From assembly GCA_050084985.1 (NCBI GenBank), contig JBITNC010000002.1, positions 15,996,001 through 16,060,000 of the forward strand: a stretch of 64,000 nt of DNA. Direction: 5' to 3'. This document shows, piece by piece, positions 51,801 to 63,405 of the stretch; the first letter of the stretch is position 1, and the number at the start of each line of letters is the position of its first letter. Source of the stretch: Nageia nagi (taxonomy: Eukaryota; Pinophyta). The notes under the pieces are model-generated. The model saw only the letters and a list, made by a program, of their open reading frames with translations. It had not been told where the DNA came from and ran no database searches. Made by a program: the position numbers and the translations under genes.

Positions 51801-53263
51801 GGCTCTAATGAAAAATCAAACTTGGGATTTGGTTCCCTATCCTAATGAATGGAATATGATTGGCAACAAGTGGATTTAAAAGATCAAATACAATTCAGTT
51901 GGGGAAATAGAGAAATACAATGCAAGGTTAGTAGCCAAGAATTTCACTTAGAAATATAGAGTTGATTATGAGAAAACCTTTTCTCCAATGGTAAATATGT
52001 CCACAACTATGATAATCCTTTCCCTTTCAATATCTCAAGGATGGAAAGTTTTTCAACTTAAAATCAATAGTCATTTTCTCAATGGTGACTTAATTATGGA
52101 GATCTATGCGAATCAACCAGAAGGGTTTATTATGGAAGGTAAAGAGTCACTTGTATGCGAGCTAAATAAGTCCTTATATAGAATTAAGCAAGCACCTAGA
52201 GCCTGGTATAAAAAGATTTTAAGATACTTTACAAAAATTGGGTTCTCTAAGAGCTTCTTTGATACAGATCTATATGTGCTCAATCAAGGACAAGACTTGT
52301 TTTTTATTCTTCTCTATGTGGATGATCTTTTGATCATAAGAAATAATGTCAAAATCATCCAAGAGTGCATATTCGAACTTAAGGTAACATTTGAAATGAC
52401 TAATTTTGATCTCTTACATTACTACTTTTGCAAAATGTGTGATATATACTTGCATTGGTATACTTGCAAGTATATATCAAACATTTTATAAGAGTTTGAA
52501 ATGGAGGAGTACAAACCTACTATGATCCTAATCTCTACTAGAATCACTTTGTCTATTAGCTCCAACTCTCAGTTGGTAGATGCTACAACTTACAAGTAAT
52601 TAATTAGCAATCTATTATATTTGACTATCTCTAGGTTAGATATTGCCTTTGTACTAAATATGATGTTATGATTTATTCAAAAATTATATGTTGAGCACCT
52701 CAATGTTGTTAAACAAATCTTGAGGTATGTTACGAAAATGAAGGATCTTGTTCTCAAGTATTCCAAGTTACCCTCATTTGTTCTCTTAAGGTTCTCAAAT
52801 TTTGACTATGGTGAAGATAGATACAATAATAAATCAACCTCTACATATGTTTTTATCATTGATTCAAGTGCTATCTCTTGGGATTCCAAGAAGTACCCTA
52901 CTGCTACTCTCTCCACCATAGAGGTAGAATATCATGTCATGTCATTTGCAACCCAAGAAGCCATTTGGTCAAGGCATATTCTAAAAAAAATTGGGTATGA
53001 GAAGGCTCCCCCATCTAAGATTTATTCAGATAATAAATTGGCCATTTCTATAGAAAATAACCTTATGTTCCATTAAATAACAAAATATGTTGAAATCCAA
53101 GCACATTTTATCAGGGAGAAGGTTCTAGATGGTATCCTACAATTGCAGTATTGTCCATTAGTCCTAAACTCTGTTGATTTGTTCACCAAGCCCCTTCTTG
53201 AAGCTTAGTTTAGTAAGTTTAATAAGTCTATTGGATTGGTGAAGATGACCTCAAGGGGAGTAA
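48877..53263 (+). pseudogene. gag-pol pseudogene of D (Copia)
   Basis: ATG at 48877 opens a 157-codon gag frame (48877..49350), the longest gag N-terminus left in the window. Gag continues to about 49770 with a knuckle whose second Cys is Tyr. Protease keeps Asp-Ser-Gly (about 49820). The integrase region begins near 50340 and is interrupted by a solo LTR at about 50374..50915, then continues to about 51640. RT follows, open for 167 codons (51988..52491) with an intact Tyr-Val-Asp-Asp box (52315..52326). RNase H covers about 52600..53240 (118 codons open at 52720..53076). A one-base shift just before the end changes the stop to 53261..53263. Confidence 0.92.
50374..50915 (+). repeat. Solo LTR of a different family inserted in D integrase
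   Basis: About 540 bp of non-coding sequence splits the integrase. It begins TGGAACTAAT and ends near AATTCCATCA, with a TATAAGG box near 50581 and a TGGAGTACTCTTG...AAACCA core like the LTR core of the other families. AAATTTT sequence lies on both sides, consistent with a 5-bp AATTT duplication followed by expansion of the T run on the left. No second copy is in the window. Confidence 0.7.
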
Positions 53264-54059
53264 ATATTGAATTCTTATTGAATTCATGTCTATGATGACA
53301 ACTTCATCCCTATAAAGATTTTATGGCTGTATAGTGTTGATTTTGTTATGTACACCTTCATGGTTAGTTCGCTATGTATGAGCAACTTATCATATAATTT
53401 GAGCATATGATTGACCATCAATAGAACTACTTAGTTATCTATGTGGGAGGAACTCATATGTATGTATGATGAATCTTTTTTACACTATTTAGTTATCCAT
53501 ATATGAGGAACTTGTATGTGCCTTTTGGCATTATTTAGTTATCTATGTGTGAGGAACTCATACGTGCATTTTTTTGTGCTCTATTTATGATGATAATCAA
53601 TACATATTTTGTATACACTAGGTGATTGAGTATTGGCTTGACATATTTGTGATGATTTATAATACGCCATTGATCAATTTAAGGATGGGTATTAACTGAT
53701 TCATTTATCTTATGTTGATATGAATGTTTATATAATACATCTAACTAATCTTATTTATGAGATTATTGTAGCTTGCAAGATTTCTTTATGAGAGTGTAGG
53801 TTACCTACTTCAAGTGGTAGACTCATGGAGGCTCATCATGTCAACGTGTTGTTGAATGACTACTTTATACGATGAAACCAGTTATGATATGATTGTATTG
53901 TAAACTATTTTTTTAAATGATAATGAGTTTCTTAGTCTAAGATCTTAATTATTTCTCAAAGATGTAAATTTTCTCATCTTTGATTATATCTCTATGGAGG
54001 AGAACTCTCTCTTTCTTCTCTCCTCCTTCACTCTACTCCAATATTGCATTAAGGGTGAG
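53264..54059 (+). other. 3' UTR and polypurine tract of D
   Basis: Non-coding. It contains several copies of a GTGxGAGGAACTxxTATGTG-like motif (about 53440..53560), more copies than in A1 or B1, and ends in the purine tract AAGGGTGAG at 54051..54059. Confidence 0.8.
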
Positions 54060-54579
54060 TGTTCAATTTCATAATGCATATTGTGTTAGGTATATAAAAA
54101 AATGATATGTAACCTCTTTAATATTATCCACTTAAATACTTTCCCATGTATTTAATTGAATAAAGAATTAAGGATACTTGTCCCACACACCACCCACTTG
54201 TAAGGCATGATTATCCATAAGGATAATGGGAAAACTTGACCATTGCATCTTGGTGTGCATTGTGGATATTAGGGTGATTCAAAGTATGGATTTTGCCTAT
54301 AAATAGAGGGTTTCCCCTCATTATTTCTTACTCAAGTTTGTATAAAAGTTATGCTCTTGGCTAGGTTGTAGAAGAAGTGAGAAAGTGAGTTGTAAGAGAG
54401 TGCTCTTTGAGGATAAGATCTTAGATTAGTGGATGTACTCCCAAGGTTGGAGGAACCATTTTATATTGGTGTCAATTTTATGAGATTGCCATTGAGTTTA
54501 TGCTATTGTGATGATGTCTTCAAAAGCTTTCATGATATCTTGGGATATAATGAAATAGTGTGTTATTCATATTTCCATA
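54060..54579 (+). repeat. 3' LTR of D
   Basis: About 520 bp, starts TGTTCAATTT and ends TTTCCATA. It aligns along its length with 29231..29750. Confidence 0.88.
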
Positions 54580-57500
54580 ATATCCATATCTTGGTTATCA
54601 TCACCAAGTATAAGGTAGGTCCTTCATTATCACCTTCAAGTGACCTCATATGACAAAATATGTGTGTATTAAATGCAAAAATGAATACAAATCTATATAG
54701 ATAAAAATTTAAAACCTTTTTAACCAAAATGCAATTCACACACACACACTTGATGTATGCAAATTGTTAAGGTGAAAGCTAACCTAGAATAAATAACACC
54801 TAATTTTTTTAGAATTGAACACATAAAATAGAAACAAAAAGTTCAACAAATAAACCTAGAACTCTATATCTTTGATTTTGTAATTATAATTTGATTATAA
54901 CAATGATTCTATGTATTCTATTTATTAAGATGTAATCAAACTTCTATTGCCAATATGATATGATTGAATAGATGAAGGCTATCAATTATCAAATAGAATC
55001 TAAAGATCTTATGTAATGATTCCAATTCTACATAGTTTTAGGATGTAAGTTTTTAGAGTGTATTTCATATCTATTTCAAAAAAATTCATGTCAAATTTCA
55101 TATAAAATAAATTAGTTATAATCATCAAATTTTTAAAGTGTCAAAGCACACACAAGTCAAGGAAAATAAAGTGAACCGAGAAATCCCAAAATCAAGAAAA
55201 CTCCCTCAATCTTGTGTCAACTTAATTTCAGTGTAATTTATATTTATTTTTCTTCACAAGATGCAATCAAACTTTGCTACCAATTTAGCAGCATTAATCG
55301 AATAAGAACCATTGTTTAGAAGAGGAAATTGAAACCTTCTTAGTAATTTCAATTTTACACAAATTTAGGAACTAAAGATTTTAAGATTTATCCTATCTTT
55401 ATGTTAGGAATTATTTTATTAAAATTCATGGAAATTAAATCGATATAGTCACCTAGTTTTAAAAGTATTAAACACACCAAAAGTAAAAAGAAAAAAGAAA
55501 ACTCCTTCGAGATTTGCTATGGTTAGGAAAAGGTCCCACCATGATCACTAGAAATGTATGGATGAAAATTCCTTAAAAACCTTATCAAACATCATTATTC
55601 CACCATGGGAATTCATGCATACCTCACTTGATTCTAATGTTGGATGTGATATGTGCTTGGGTTGACCTTTTTAGATGACCTTAAGAACTTGTTAAAACTT
55701 GCTGAAATGAAAATATAAGACCATAAAATATAACTACATAGATTAGGGCAGTGTCTTGGACATAGTCCTAAGATATGTGGTAAATTTAACTTTCTCAAGT
55801 GGGTATCAATTCCCTAAACACCATTCAAGGATTTTATAAAAATAATTTAGAAACCAAAATAAGTATAATAATTTGATACTCAATTATGCTAATATTATAT
55901 GTAGAATGTGCAGATACTCATAAATATTATGATTATACCTTTTGAATGGATGGATGGTGAGATATAAATTGACTCATTAAGATTGCTTCAAATAAATTAT
56001 ATATTTATGCTTCAAGAATTCCAAACTTACAAAATCTAAAACATACATGCATGTAGTATACAATATCAAAGAAAACATGGAATATAAATTACCTCCAATG
56101 TGGAAATCTTCACACAATTTACAAGAAGGATAATAAGGCTAATTCTCAAGAGCACAAAGTGCATTAAGATCTCTCACAATATCATAGATAACAATATCTA
56201 TACAACAATAATTTATCAAATGATTGACCTCAAAATAGATTGTGATAATTAGTTTTATAGCCTTTCACTATTAAATCGAAGATTTGATCCTTAATAAGAG
56301 TGATGACTACTAATCAGGGGATCAATTGGCACTCAATATGATTTTAATTAAACATTTGCATATTAAGCGTATCTACACTACTCATAATAAAATGAAGATT
56401 GAAAATTTGATCATCTCAACTAGACTCAATCCAATGTCTTTCATGTTTCTAAAGGATTATCGAATTTCATCTATCATGGGCACCAATCACTTATGAGAAC
56501 CACATAAGAATAATAGCATGCACTAGCTTAGATTTTTTTTATCATGAAAAATGTTTATTATGATAACCATAACCTAGCGATAAAGACTAATCATGTTACT
56601 TATCCACTTTATCAAATAAATCTACCTAAGTAATATTTCTCATCAACATCAACTAATTCCTCTTCATTACATTCATCCTTTTCATATTATGATTTCTTAA
56701 TTTCAACTACGGAACTTAATTCAATTTGTAAAAATTTACTTGCATGATTATGTTGGATTTGAATTTCTTTCTTATATAACATGTTTATGCATGTATTAAG
56801 TTGTACGTCATTTCATAGGATCTTTGCATATTTCGAGTGATTGACAAGATTTGATTTACTATCTTTTTTTATCCATTATCATCATCTAATTCATTTTCGA
56901 TACTTCTTCTTACACAATTGTTAGATCATGACATCAAAATATAACATTAATATATAATGCAATACATGATACATACCTTGAAATTATAACTATTATATAT
57001 AACATGACATATAATAAATGTAATGCACATTATGCAACATAAGATGATAAGCACAACATAATATTTTTGAAAATGCATTCAAGTAATTTTTACTATCCAT
57101 GGCATTCAATAGAAGTGCATTAAAGAGTGATAGGTTCACCAATTTATAGATATTAAAGATTGATTTCACTTTATTAATAATATTTAATTAAATTAATTAA
57201 TATAAGATATATGGAAAAAATTATCACAATCAGATCTCAAATAATGAACAACATGATGTGACCTAGATCATATCAAATCTGAATTCAAAGTGTAACACAA
57301 ACATGTTTTTCTTACCTTTTTGGATGAAACAAAGCTAAATTTGATCTAAGAATGTTGTGATGATCTTCACCTAAAATTTTGACCTTTGCTATTCTTTAGT
57401 GATGATGCATCGACACATGATGTATAAATATGATGCAACATTATACAATATTTCCCACATAATATCATCCAATCTTGAGATCATTCATTCAAATACCTTG

Positions 57501-57983
57501 CAATAAGATCAATTCTAACTTTGAGAGTGAAATTATGATGGTAATGATAACAATAGGGCACAAAATCCAAACATGATAGGTGGTGGTAAGAACCACAAGT
57601 CACATTCAATAATGGAAATTGTAGAATGTGTGTAGTGTGCTCTATCAAGGTTTGAAGTTCAAGAGCATCTTTTTCAAGAATACCTTCCTCTTTTTATAAG
57701 AGAGTTTCATTATTATCCAAGATTCCTTGCTAAGTGCTCCTTGAACATCAATTGGACCCAAAATAAGAGAATGGTGGGTGAGATAAAAAAAATATATCTT
57801 GAACTAATCAATAGATTAATTCCTCAAATATAGTAATAAAGTATATAAATCAATTATTTATTTTAGATACCTAAAATATGATTTTAATAAATTAAAAATC
57901 AAATTTATGTGTCTATAGAAACAAAAAGGTAGGTTGGTTGATAGGCCTTTATATGCATAATCGACCTTACCTTAATTTAGAAC
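54580..57983. other. Anonymous AT-rich DNA between D and E
   Basis: No LTR boundary, primer site or recognisable reading frame was found. It contains a degenerate duplication at 54929..55500. Confidence 0.5.
54929..55500 (+). repeat. Degenerate ~330-bp direct duplication
   Basis: Two similar blocks starting AGATGxAATCAAACTT at about 54929 and 55259 share scattered words (CCAAT, ATTGAAT or ATCGAAT, TTCCAATT or TTTCAATT, AAAATTCATG). Identity is low, so this is an old duplication. Confidence 0.45.
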
Positions 57984-58835
57984 TTGATGGAGACTGGACT
58001 TCATCAAAGTTATAAATTCATCATCAAAATCAATTTTTACAATTCTTTATCTAGAAATGCAGAGACCCAACACTTTTCATCAAGAACATAATCATGTTTC
58101 ATTAAGTTCATGATCATCATCAATCGGTTTCCACTAGATCGATCAACCAATCAATCAGTCGATTGACCAATCAACCTATTGATTATCACTAACCTATTTG
58201 CACCATAGCGATCAAATTTTGAGCATCTAGAAAGTTTCTAGAATGCATTCGCATTTCCCAAATGTGAACATATTTCTAAAATGCATGCATATTTTATCAA
58301 TTATTTTGTCAATTTCCAATTTGTTGTATTAAGGCATCTTCTCAAGTTTGGTTCACTCCATTATTGATCTACTAATATTCGTGGCTTTGTAGAATTATCA
58401 TGGGAATATTATTTATTATTTCCTAGCTTGAATTGTAATATGATAAGAAAAATATATAAATCCTATTTTGGTTTGTAGATTTCATGGTTGGGAGATCTAA
58501 GAGAGCATAATTGTAGAGTGTGTTATTCTATCATAATACACACAAGGATTATTTAGTTCTAATACATTATTTTAGTATGCAATAGATTAATTTTATTATA
58601 GTATTCAAAGTATTTGTAATTTATTCATAAGAGTAGTCTAATAGTGCTCCATAGTAGTTTATTGGTTCTTTCATATACTTGGATAAATACAATTTTATTG
58701 TTGAAAGAATTCAAATCATGTTATCTATTTATATCGGTATATTTAAAAGTTCATTAATTTTATCAAGATTATAGTAACATTCATGGAGTCGAACATAGAG
58801 GGTTGTTCATGTAGTCAATCTATTCAAAAACTACA
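57984..58835 (+). repeat. 5' LTR of E
   Basis: Starts TGATGGAGACTGG, ends ACTACA. It contains a cluster of CCAAT words and their complements (about 58118..58185) and a TATA box, TATATAAAT, near 58453. Confidence 0.88.
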
Positions 58836-58837
58836 TA

Positions 58838-58849
58838 TGGTATCAGAGC
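58838..58849 (+). other. Primer-binding site of E
   Basis: Exact TGGTATCAGAGC, 2 bp after the LTR. Confidence 0.9.
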
Positions 58850-59039
58850 CTTGTGAAATTTTATCAAAGCATATTCCTATTGTTTACTGGGTAAATATTT
58901 TTCAATTGTAGGATTATTCCAAAGAATTATGATTTTTTTGTTCCAAATCTTGGTTGGGAATTTGTTATAAAGATTTACTAATTAAGTCTTTGCAAAAGAA
59001 GATTATTTGTTATTCAGCTAATATGTATGTAGAGTTGTA

Positions 59040-59300
59040 AGTGCCATAATTTTATGATGAAGACTATGAATTTTAGACAATTAAGATGAAAAAATTTCTA
59101 ATTGAAAAGGAAATTTGGGACATCATTTAAGGATATGAAGACCCAATAAATTGGAGCAACAACTTCAAAATTGTCTAGTTTTGATGGACATAAAGAAATG
59201 TATACAAAATAATATTATTTTGTTAATTGCAAGTTGAAAAATAGCTTATATAGCTTGGGAGATGTTGCAAAATGATGGGTGTAATTAAAATAATTATGAG
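59040..59300 (+). pseudogene. gag pseudogene of E (Copia, UBN2-type)
   Basis: One frame from about 59050 reads a Tyr-Asp-x-Asp-Tyr-Glu-Phe-stop-Thr-Ile-Lys-Met-Lys pattern followed by Ile-Trp-Asp-Ile-Ile, the start of the plant Copia gag domain. After a frameshift near 59150 another frame continues with Leu-x2-Cys-Leu-Val-Leu-Met and Ala-Trp-Glu-Met-Leu-Gln, the helical part of the same domain. Several stops, including at Trp and Gln codons, show it is dead. This gag type differs from that of A, B and D. Confidence 0.7.
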
Positions 59301-59489
59301 TTTGTGTGTAACAATTTGGAAAGAGAATGAGCAAGGGAGAGTAACCTTATTCTTCTCTAGAGCTTTATTCTTGTAAAGAGCCATGTGTGGTTCTTAATTC
59401 GACAACCATGTCTTTTAAGAAAGGAATAAAAATTTGTAATGTTGAATTATTTCTTGTAGAGGAAGACATATTTTGAAGAGCCTTATGAT

Positions 59490-60543
59490 GGGCATTATGA
59501 AACTCTCATGGAAGAGAGTAATATTGAAAAAATATGGGTATATCTTATTTACATAACTTGCACTTTATTTTAGATTTTGATAATGCAAAATATGAAGAAT
59601 GTATCTCTAAGGAGATAATTATTGAAGAGAGATACAATCTCAAGATTTTGTTGGTGCAACAAAGTGTCATTTTGAGAAGGCACAATCCTAGATTTTTGTT
59701 GATTGAGCATGTCTCATGGAGGAGGCATCAAATCATAAATGTAAAGAGGATTCATATAACGAATCAATCATTATTCTCATGGAAGAGAATATAAAAGACC
59801 CAAATTGTTGAGAAAATTATGTTATTTGTTTTAATAAAATAAACTCAAAATTTATAGAAGATGGAGCAACATTTTTCATGGAATGGTTGCTTGCATTGAT
59901 GAAGACCATTCATCAGGAATGGATGATTTCTTTTTTGAAAAAGCAAATGTTGAAGATAAAGGAGAAAAACTCACATTGGAGTGTTGCTTGGTTGAAGACC
60001 ATTCACATTGGGCAGATGGATATGTTGGAAATAACTCATCCAAAGTGAATATTACTTGTCTTAAGAAGACAAATAATTTGTAGGATTCTAATCCATAAGA
60101 AATTATAGATGAAGAGGAGATGCAAGCTATCAACTTCATGTTTAGGGATCACTCATCAAGAGTGAAGCATATTTTGTGTGAAGAGGAGAACACAAAATAC
60201 TATCTCCCAAATGAGATAGAAATGGAGACAAAGAATGAAAATGCAAAAGAGATTAATGAGCTTCAAGTTGTAATGACTATGGAGATATTGATTATGAAGC
60301 ATGGAGATCACTCACTTGGAGTGAAAAAAATGGAGAATGAAGGTTATCTTGAAGAGGCAACAACATTTGAATGGTCTCTCACAACACCACGAAAAAGGAA
60401 GAGTGAAATATCTTGTTGAAGAGTTAATGGTTGCTTCAAGAGCAACAACTACAAAAAGAGATTTTTAGCATTTTGGCTTCATAGGAAGCACAAAAGAAAC
60501 AAAAAAGGATGGGAATCTACTCACATTTATGATGATGCTTTTA

Positions 60544-60576
<33 letters not shown>

Positions 60577-60830
60577 TTGATTTGTTTACTAATAAATTAT
60601 TGAGTGGATATTTTGTAGACAAATTTAATGTTGTTGTTGTGTATGAAAAGAATGGAGAATATCTTACAGAAGCATTCCTAGAAGCAATACATTTTGAAGA
60701 TTATCTTATGAAGATAATATTTGTGAAATATCTTCTTGTAGAGAAGATAATGTTGAGCCATTTGGATCACTTATCCCTCTTAGTTGATTTTTTATTTCTA
60801 AAATTAATGAGTTCAAAATTCCTTTGAAGA
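59490..60830 (+). pseudogene. Decayed coding segment with repeated Asp-His-Ser motifs in E
   Basis: Open stretches at 59534..59794, 59883..60083 and 60120..60419 (66 to 99 codons) are separated by stops or shifts. A short motif recurs: an acidic residue or Gly, then Asp-His-Ser, then Ser/Leu/His and often Gly or Arg, at about 59900, 59995, 60147 and 60303, with weaker forms near 59500, 59707, 59770 and 60770. The segment is rich in Glu, Asp and Lys. It sits where a Copia element would have the end of gag and the start of pol. I do not recognise it; it could be an expanded spacer of gag or a captured sequence. Confidence 0.45.
60545..60576. repeat. (TA)n(TGTA)n microsatellite
   Basis: A short TA run followed by about six TGTA units, inside element E. 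Confidence 0.9.
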
Positions 60831-61366
60831 AGGAATGGACAATCATTATGAGAAGTGGTGATTTGTGTGAGGAGCCTTATTTGCTTATTGTAAATCTAAT
60901 TAGTCATTTCATGACTATGTTCTATTTGATAATGTGTATAAAAGTTTTGAATTTATTGTGATGTTCAATCATCTACATAAGATGATTAAGTTTTGTAAAT
61001 ACTTAGGAAGAATATCAGTTGAAGTATGGTTTAAAAACCATGATGAAATTGTGAAGTAATGGTTCAAAGATCATGATGAGAATAATGTGAAAGAATGTTA
61101 TTGAAAACCATAATGGATGAATGTTTTGATGAAGGGAAGTCATTCATCAAAATGAACTCAATTATTTGTAGCAAGAAGAAATAAAAATAAAGAATAGTCT
61201 ACCCAAAGATGAAGAGCAAAAGGAGTGCCTAATTCAATTTTTTGAAGTTTTTCATTTTTTGCTAATAAACTAGAGGAAAAGAAAAAAGAGATCAAGCAAT
61301 CAAATTTTCCAGTTTGTGATGCTTTTCAACTCTTGGAAGAAGTTCCTTTAGCATTAAGAGGGAGAA
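60831..61366 (+). other. 3' untranslated part and purine tract of E
   Basis: AT-rich, A/G-skewed sequence without a convincing frame. It ends in AAGAGGGAGAA (about 61355..61366), the plus-strand priming tract before the LTR. Confidence 0.65.
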
Positions 61367-62230
61367 TGTTGGAAACTGGACTTCATCAAAGTTGCGAATT
61401 CCTCATCAAAATCAAGTTTTCCAGTTCTCTATCCAAAAATGCAAAGACCCAACATGTTTCATCATAAATGCAATGAAACGCAATCTCATTTCATCAAGTA
61501 CATGGCATTTCACCAAACGATCGCCATCGAACTGATCGACCAATCAATCAATCAATTGACCAATCAACCTATCGATCAACACTAACTAGTATGCACCATA
61601 CCAATCAACTTTGAGCATTTGGGAAGTTTCTAAAATGCATTCATGTTTCCCAATCATGAGTACGTTTCTAAAATGCATGTACATTTTATCAATAGTTTTG
61701 TCAATTTCGAGTTCGATGTATTTAGGTATTTTCTCAAGTTTGGTTTGCTCTGTTATTGATCTGTTAGTATTCGTGGCTTTGCAGAATTGTCATGGGAATA
61801 TTATTTATTAATTCCTAGCTTGGATTGTAGTATGATAGGAAAACTATATAAGTCTTATTTTGGTTTGTAGATTTCATGGTTGGGAGCTCTAAGAGAGCAC
61901 AATTGTAGAGTGTTTTAGTATTCTATCATAATACACACAAGGATTGTTTAGTTGTAATACATTATTTCAATATGCAATAAATTAGTTTTATTGCAATATT
62001 CAAAGTGTTTGTAATTTGTTCATAAGAGTAGCTTAATATTGTTCTATAGTAGTTTATTGGTTCTTTCATATACTTGGTTAAATCCAAGTTTATTCTTGGA
62101 AGAGTTCAACTCATATTATTTGCTTTTGCTGATATATTTAAGAGTCTATTAATTTTATCAAGATTATAGTAGCATTCATTGAGTTGCACATAGAGGATTG
62201 TCCATGTAATCAATCTATTCAAAAACTTGT
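61367..62230 (+). repeat. 3' LTR of E
   Basis: Starts TGTTGGAAACTGG and aligns with the 5' LTR to CTATTCAAAAAC at 62215..62226. The final bases have been altered, so the exact end is uncertain by a few bases. Confidence 0.85.
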
Positions 62231-63270
62231 AAATATCCTACTTTGAACCTCTATCTTTGTAAAGATCCAAATCACTTCACCTAAACATTTATAAATTTTA
62301 GAAGAATTATTATAATAATATTTTACAATATTACTTATGCTAATAGCTAGATATAGATGTGTATTACCAATTCCTCTAAAATAAAATAAAAACTTATTTC
62401 TTTCAAATGAAATTTAATTATAAATATTAATATTACTTTATTAAAATTAAAAATGTTAATTGGATAATTATACATAACCTGCTTTCTTACACTAATAAAA
62501 TAAGCAAATTTACATTTTGAAGTAGGTTTCATATTCATATGCTTCTGGTAAGGCTTCGTTTCCTCAGTCAAGCGGATGCGTCTCGTACCCGCGTTATCCG
62601 AGCTATAGCCAATGATTTTGGTCACTTCCCTCATGGAGCCATACTACTAGATGATCTGCCATCGATTGATAATCATTGGGTCTAGAAGGCCATTCTTCTT
62701 TCACCTTTTGTCATGTATAACTAGAAGTAGCCCAGCTCAGGCTGATCCAAACCTGCCCCACTTCCATGTGTTACCATTATAACAATGAGAAGAGCAATGA
62801 AAATAATCTTCTGATTAAGCAACCATGATTCATGCCAATGACGATAATCTTCTTTCTTAGTCACATTATTATTCTTTTGAGGAGGATATAGGGCCCAATG
62901 CCACTCTGATTGCTCCTCTGATTATACCCACTTCTTTTTGAAGAATGGAATCGAATATTTTTAATAAATTCTTCATAACTCAATTAAAATATGAAATGCC
63001 TTGGTGGGGATAATGAATGATGACAATTATTTTTGTCCATGCCACCATGAAAAAAGAGGGAGAGCCAGATCATCATAGATGTTCATTTTGCCACCTTTTG
63101 ACAACCATTTTAGGCCATATTCTATAATTTTTGTATTTGGTAAAGTTGAATTGGATAGATCCCACTTTATAGTAGAAATTTGAAACAGATTGTAGAGATT
63201 GATCCCCTCAAACGCTGAAAGGAAGCAAGTTCATTTTGATTCTATTGATTTCAATAGGGAAGAATTCAGG
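62231..63270. other. Upstream region of the LIM gene
   Basis: AT-rich to about 62500, then more mixed composition. It should hold the promoter and 5' UTR of the LIM gene; a CAG at about 63185..63187 could end a 5'-UTR intron, but I cannot prove this and no clear TATA box stands out. The minus strand carries two moderately long open segments (62721..62917 and 62347..62634) of unknown meaning. Confidence 0.5.
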
Positions 63271-63405
63271 ATGGCCTTCTCTGGAACACAGCAGAAATGC
63301 AAGGCATGCGAGACGACAGTCTATTTGGTGGATCAGCTCACAGCAGATGGTTCAGTCTTTCACAAGGCCTGCTTCCGATGCCATCACTGCAAAGGCACCT
63401 TGAAG
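63271..63405 (+). CDS. Plant LIM-domain protein (two-LIM, WLIM/CRP-like), first coding exon
   Basis: The 45-codon exon begins at ATG 63271 with Met-Ala-Phe, the usual start of plant two-LIM proteins. It encodes the first zinc module of LIM domain 1: Cys10, Cys13, His31 and Cys34 bind the first zinc (spacing Cys-x2-Cys-x17-His-x2-Cys), and Cys37 and Cys40 begin the second. The exon ends Lys-Gly-Thr-Leu-Lys at 63405, followed by a GT donor in phase 0, where plant LIM genes commonly have intron 1. The family binds and bundles actin filaments and some members also act in the nucleus; this protein's own role is inferred from family. The remaining exons lie beyond the window. Upstream in-frame codons from 63199 lack an ATG, so 63271 is the chosen start. 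This is the only intact gene piece seen. Confidence 0.93.

Larger units (their letters stand above)
57984..62230 (+). mobile_element. Short Copia-derived element E with gag remnant and no pol
   Basis: About 4.2 kb. The 5' LTR is 57984..58835 and the 3' LTR about 61367..62230, each about 850 to 865 bp and clearly homologous throughout. The primer site TGGTATCAGAGC follows the 5' LTR and a purine tract precedes the 3' LTR. The 2.5-kb interior holds a decayed gag (about 59050..59300) and then a repeat-containing segment, with no integrase or RT motifs. This is a deletion derivative or a non-autonomous element. Target duplications are not clear: GAACT precedes 57984, and only an AAACT-like string remains at the eroded right end. 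Confidence 0.85.

Noticed and set aside
59876-60139. 87-codon minus-strand ORF in E
   Set aside because: It is antisense to the repeated Asp-His-Ser segment, and its openness follows from that segment's composition.
63199-63270. N-terminal extension of the LIM protein upstream of 63271
   Set aside because: There is no ATG in this in-frame stretch, and known plant LIM proteins begin Met-Ala-Phe, matching 63271.
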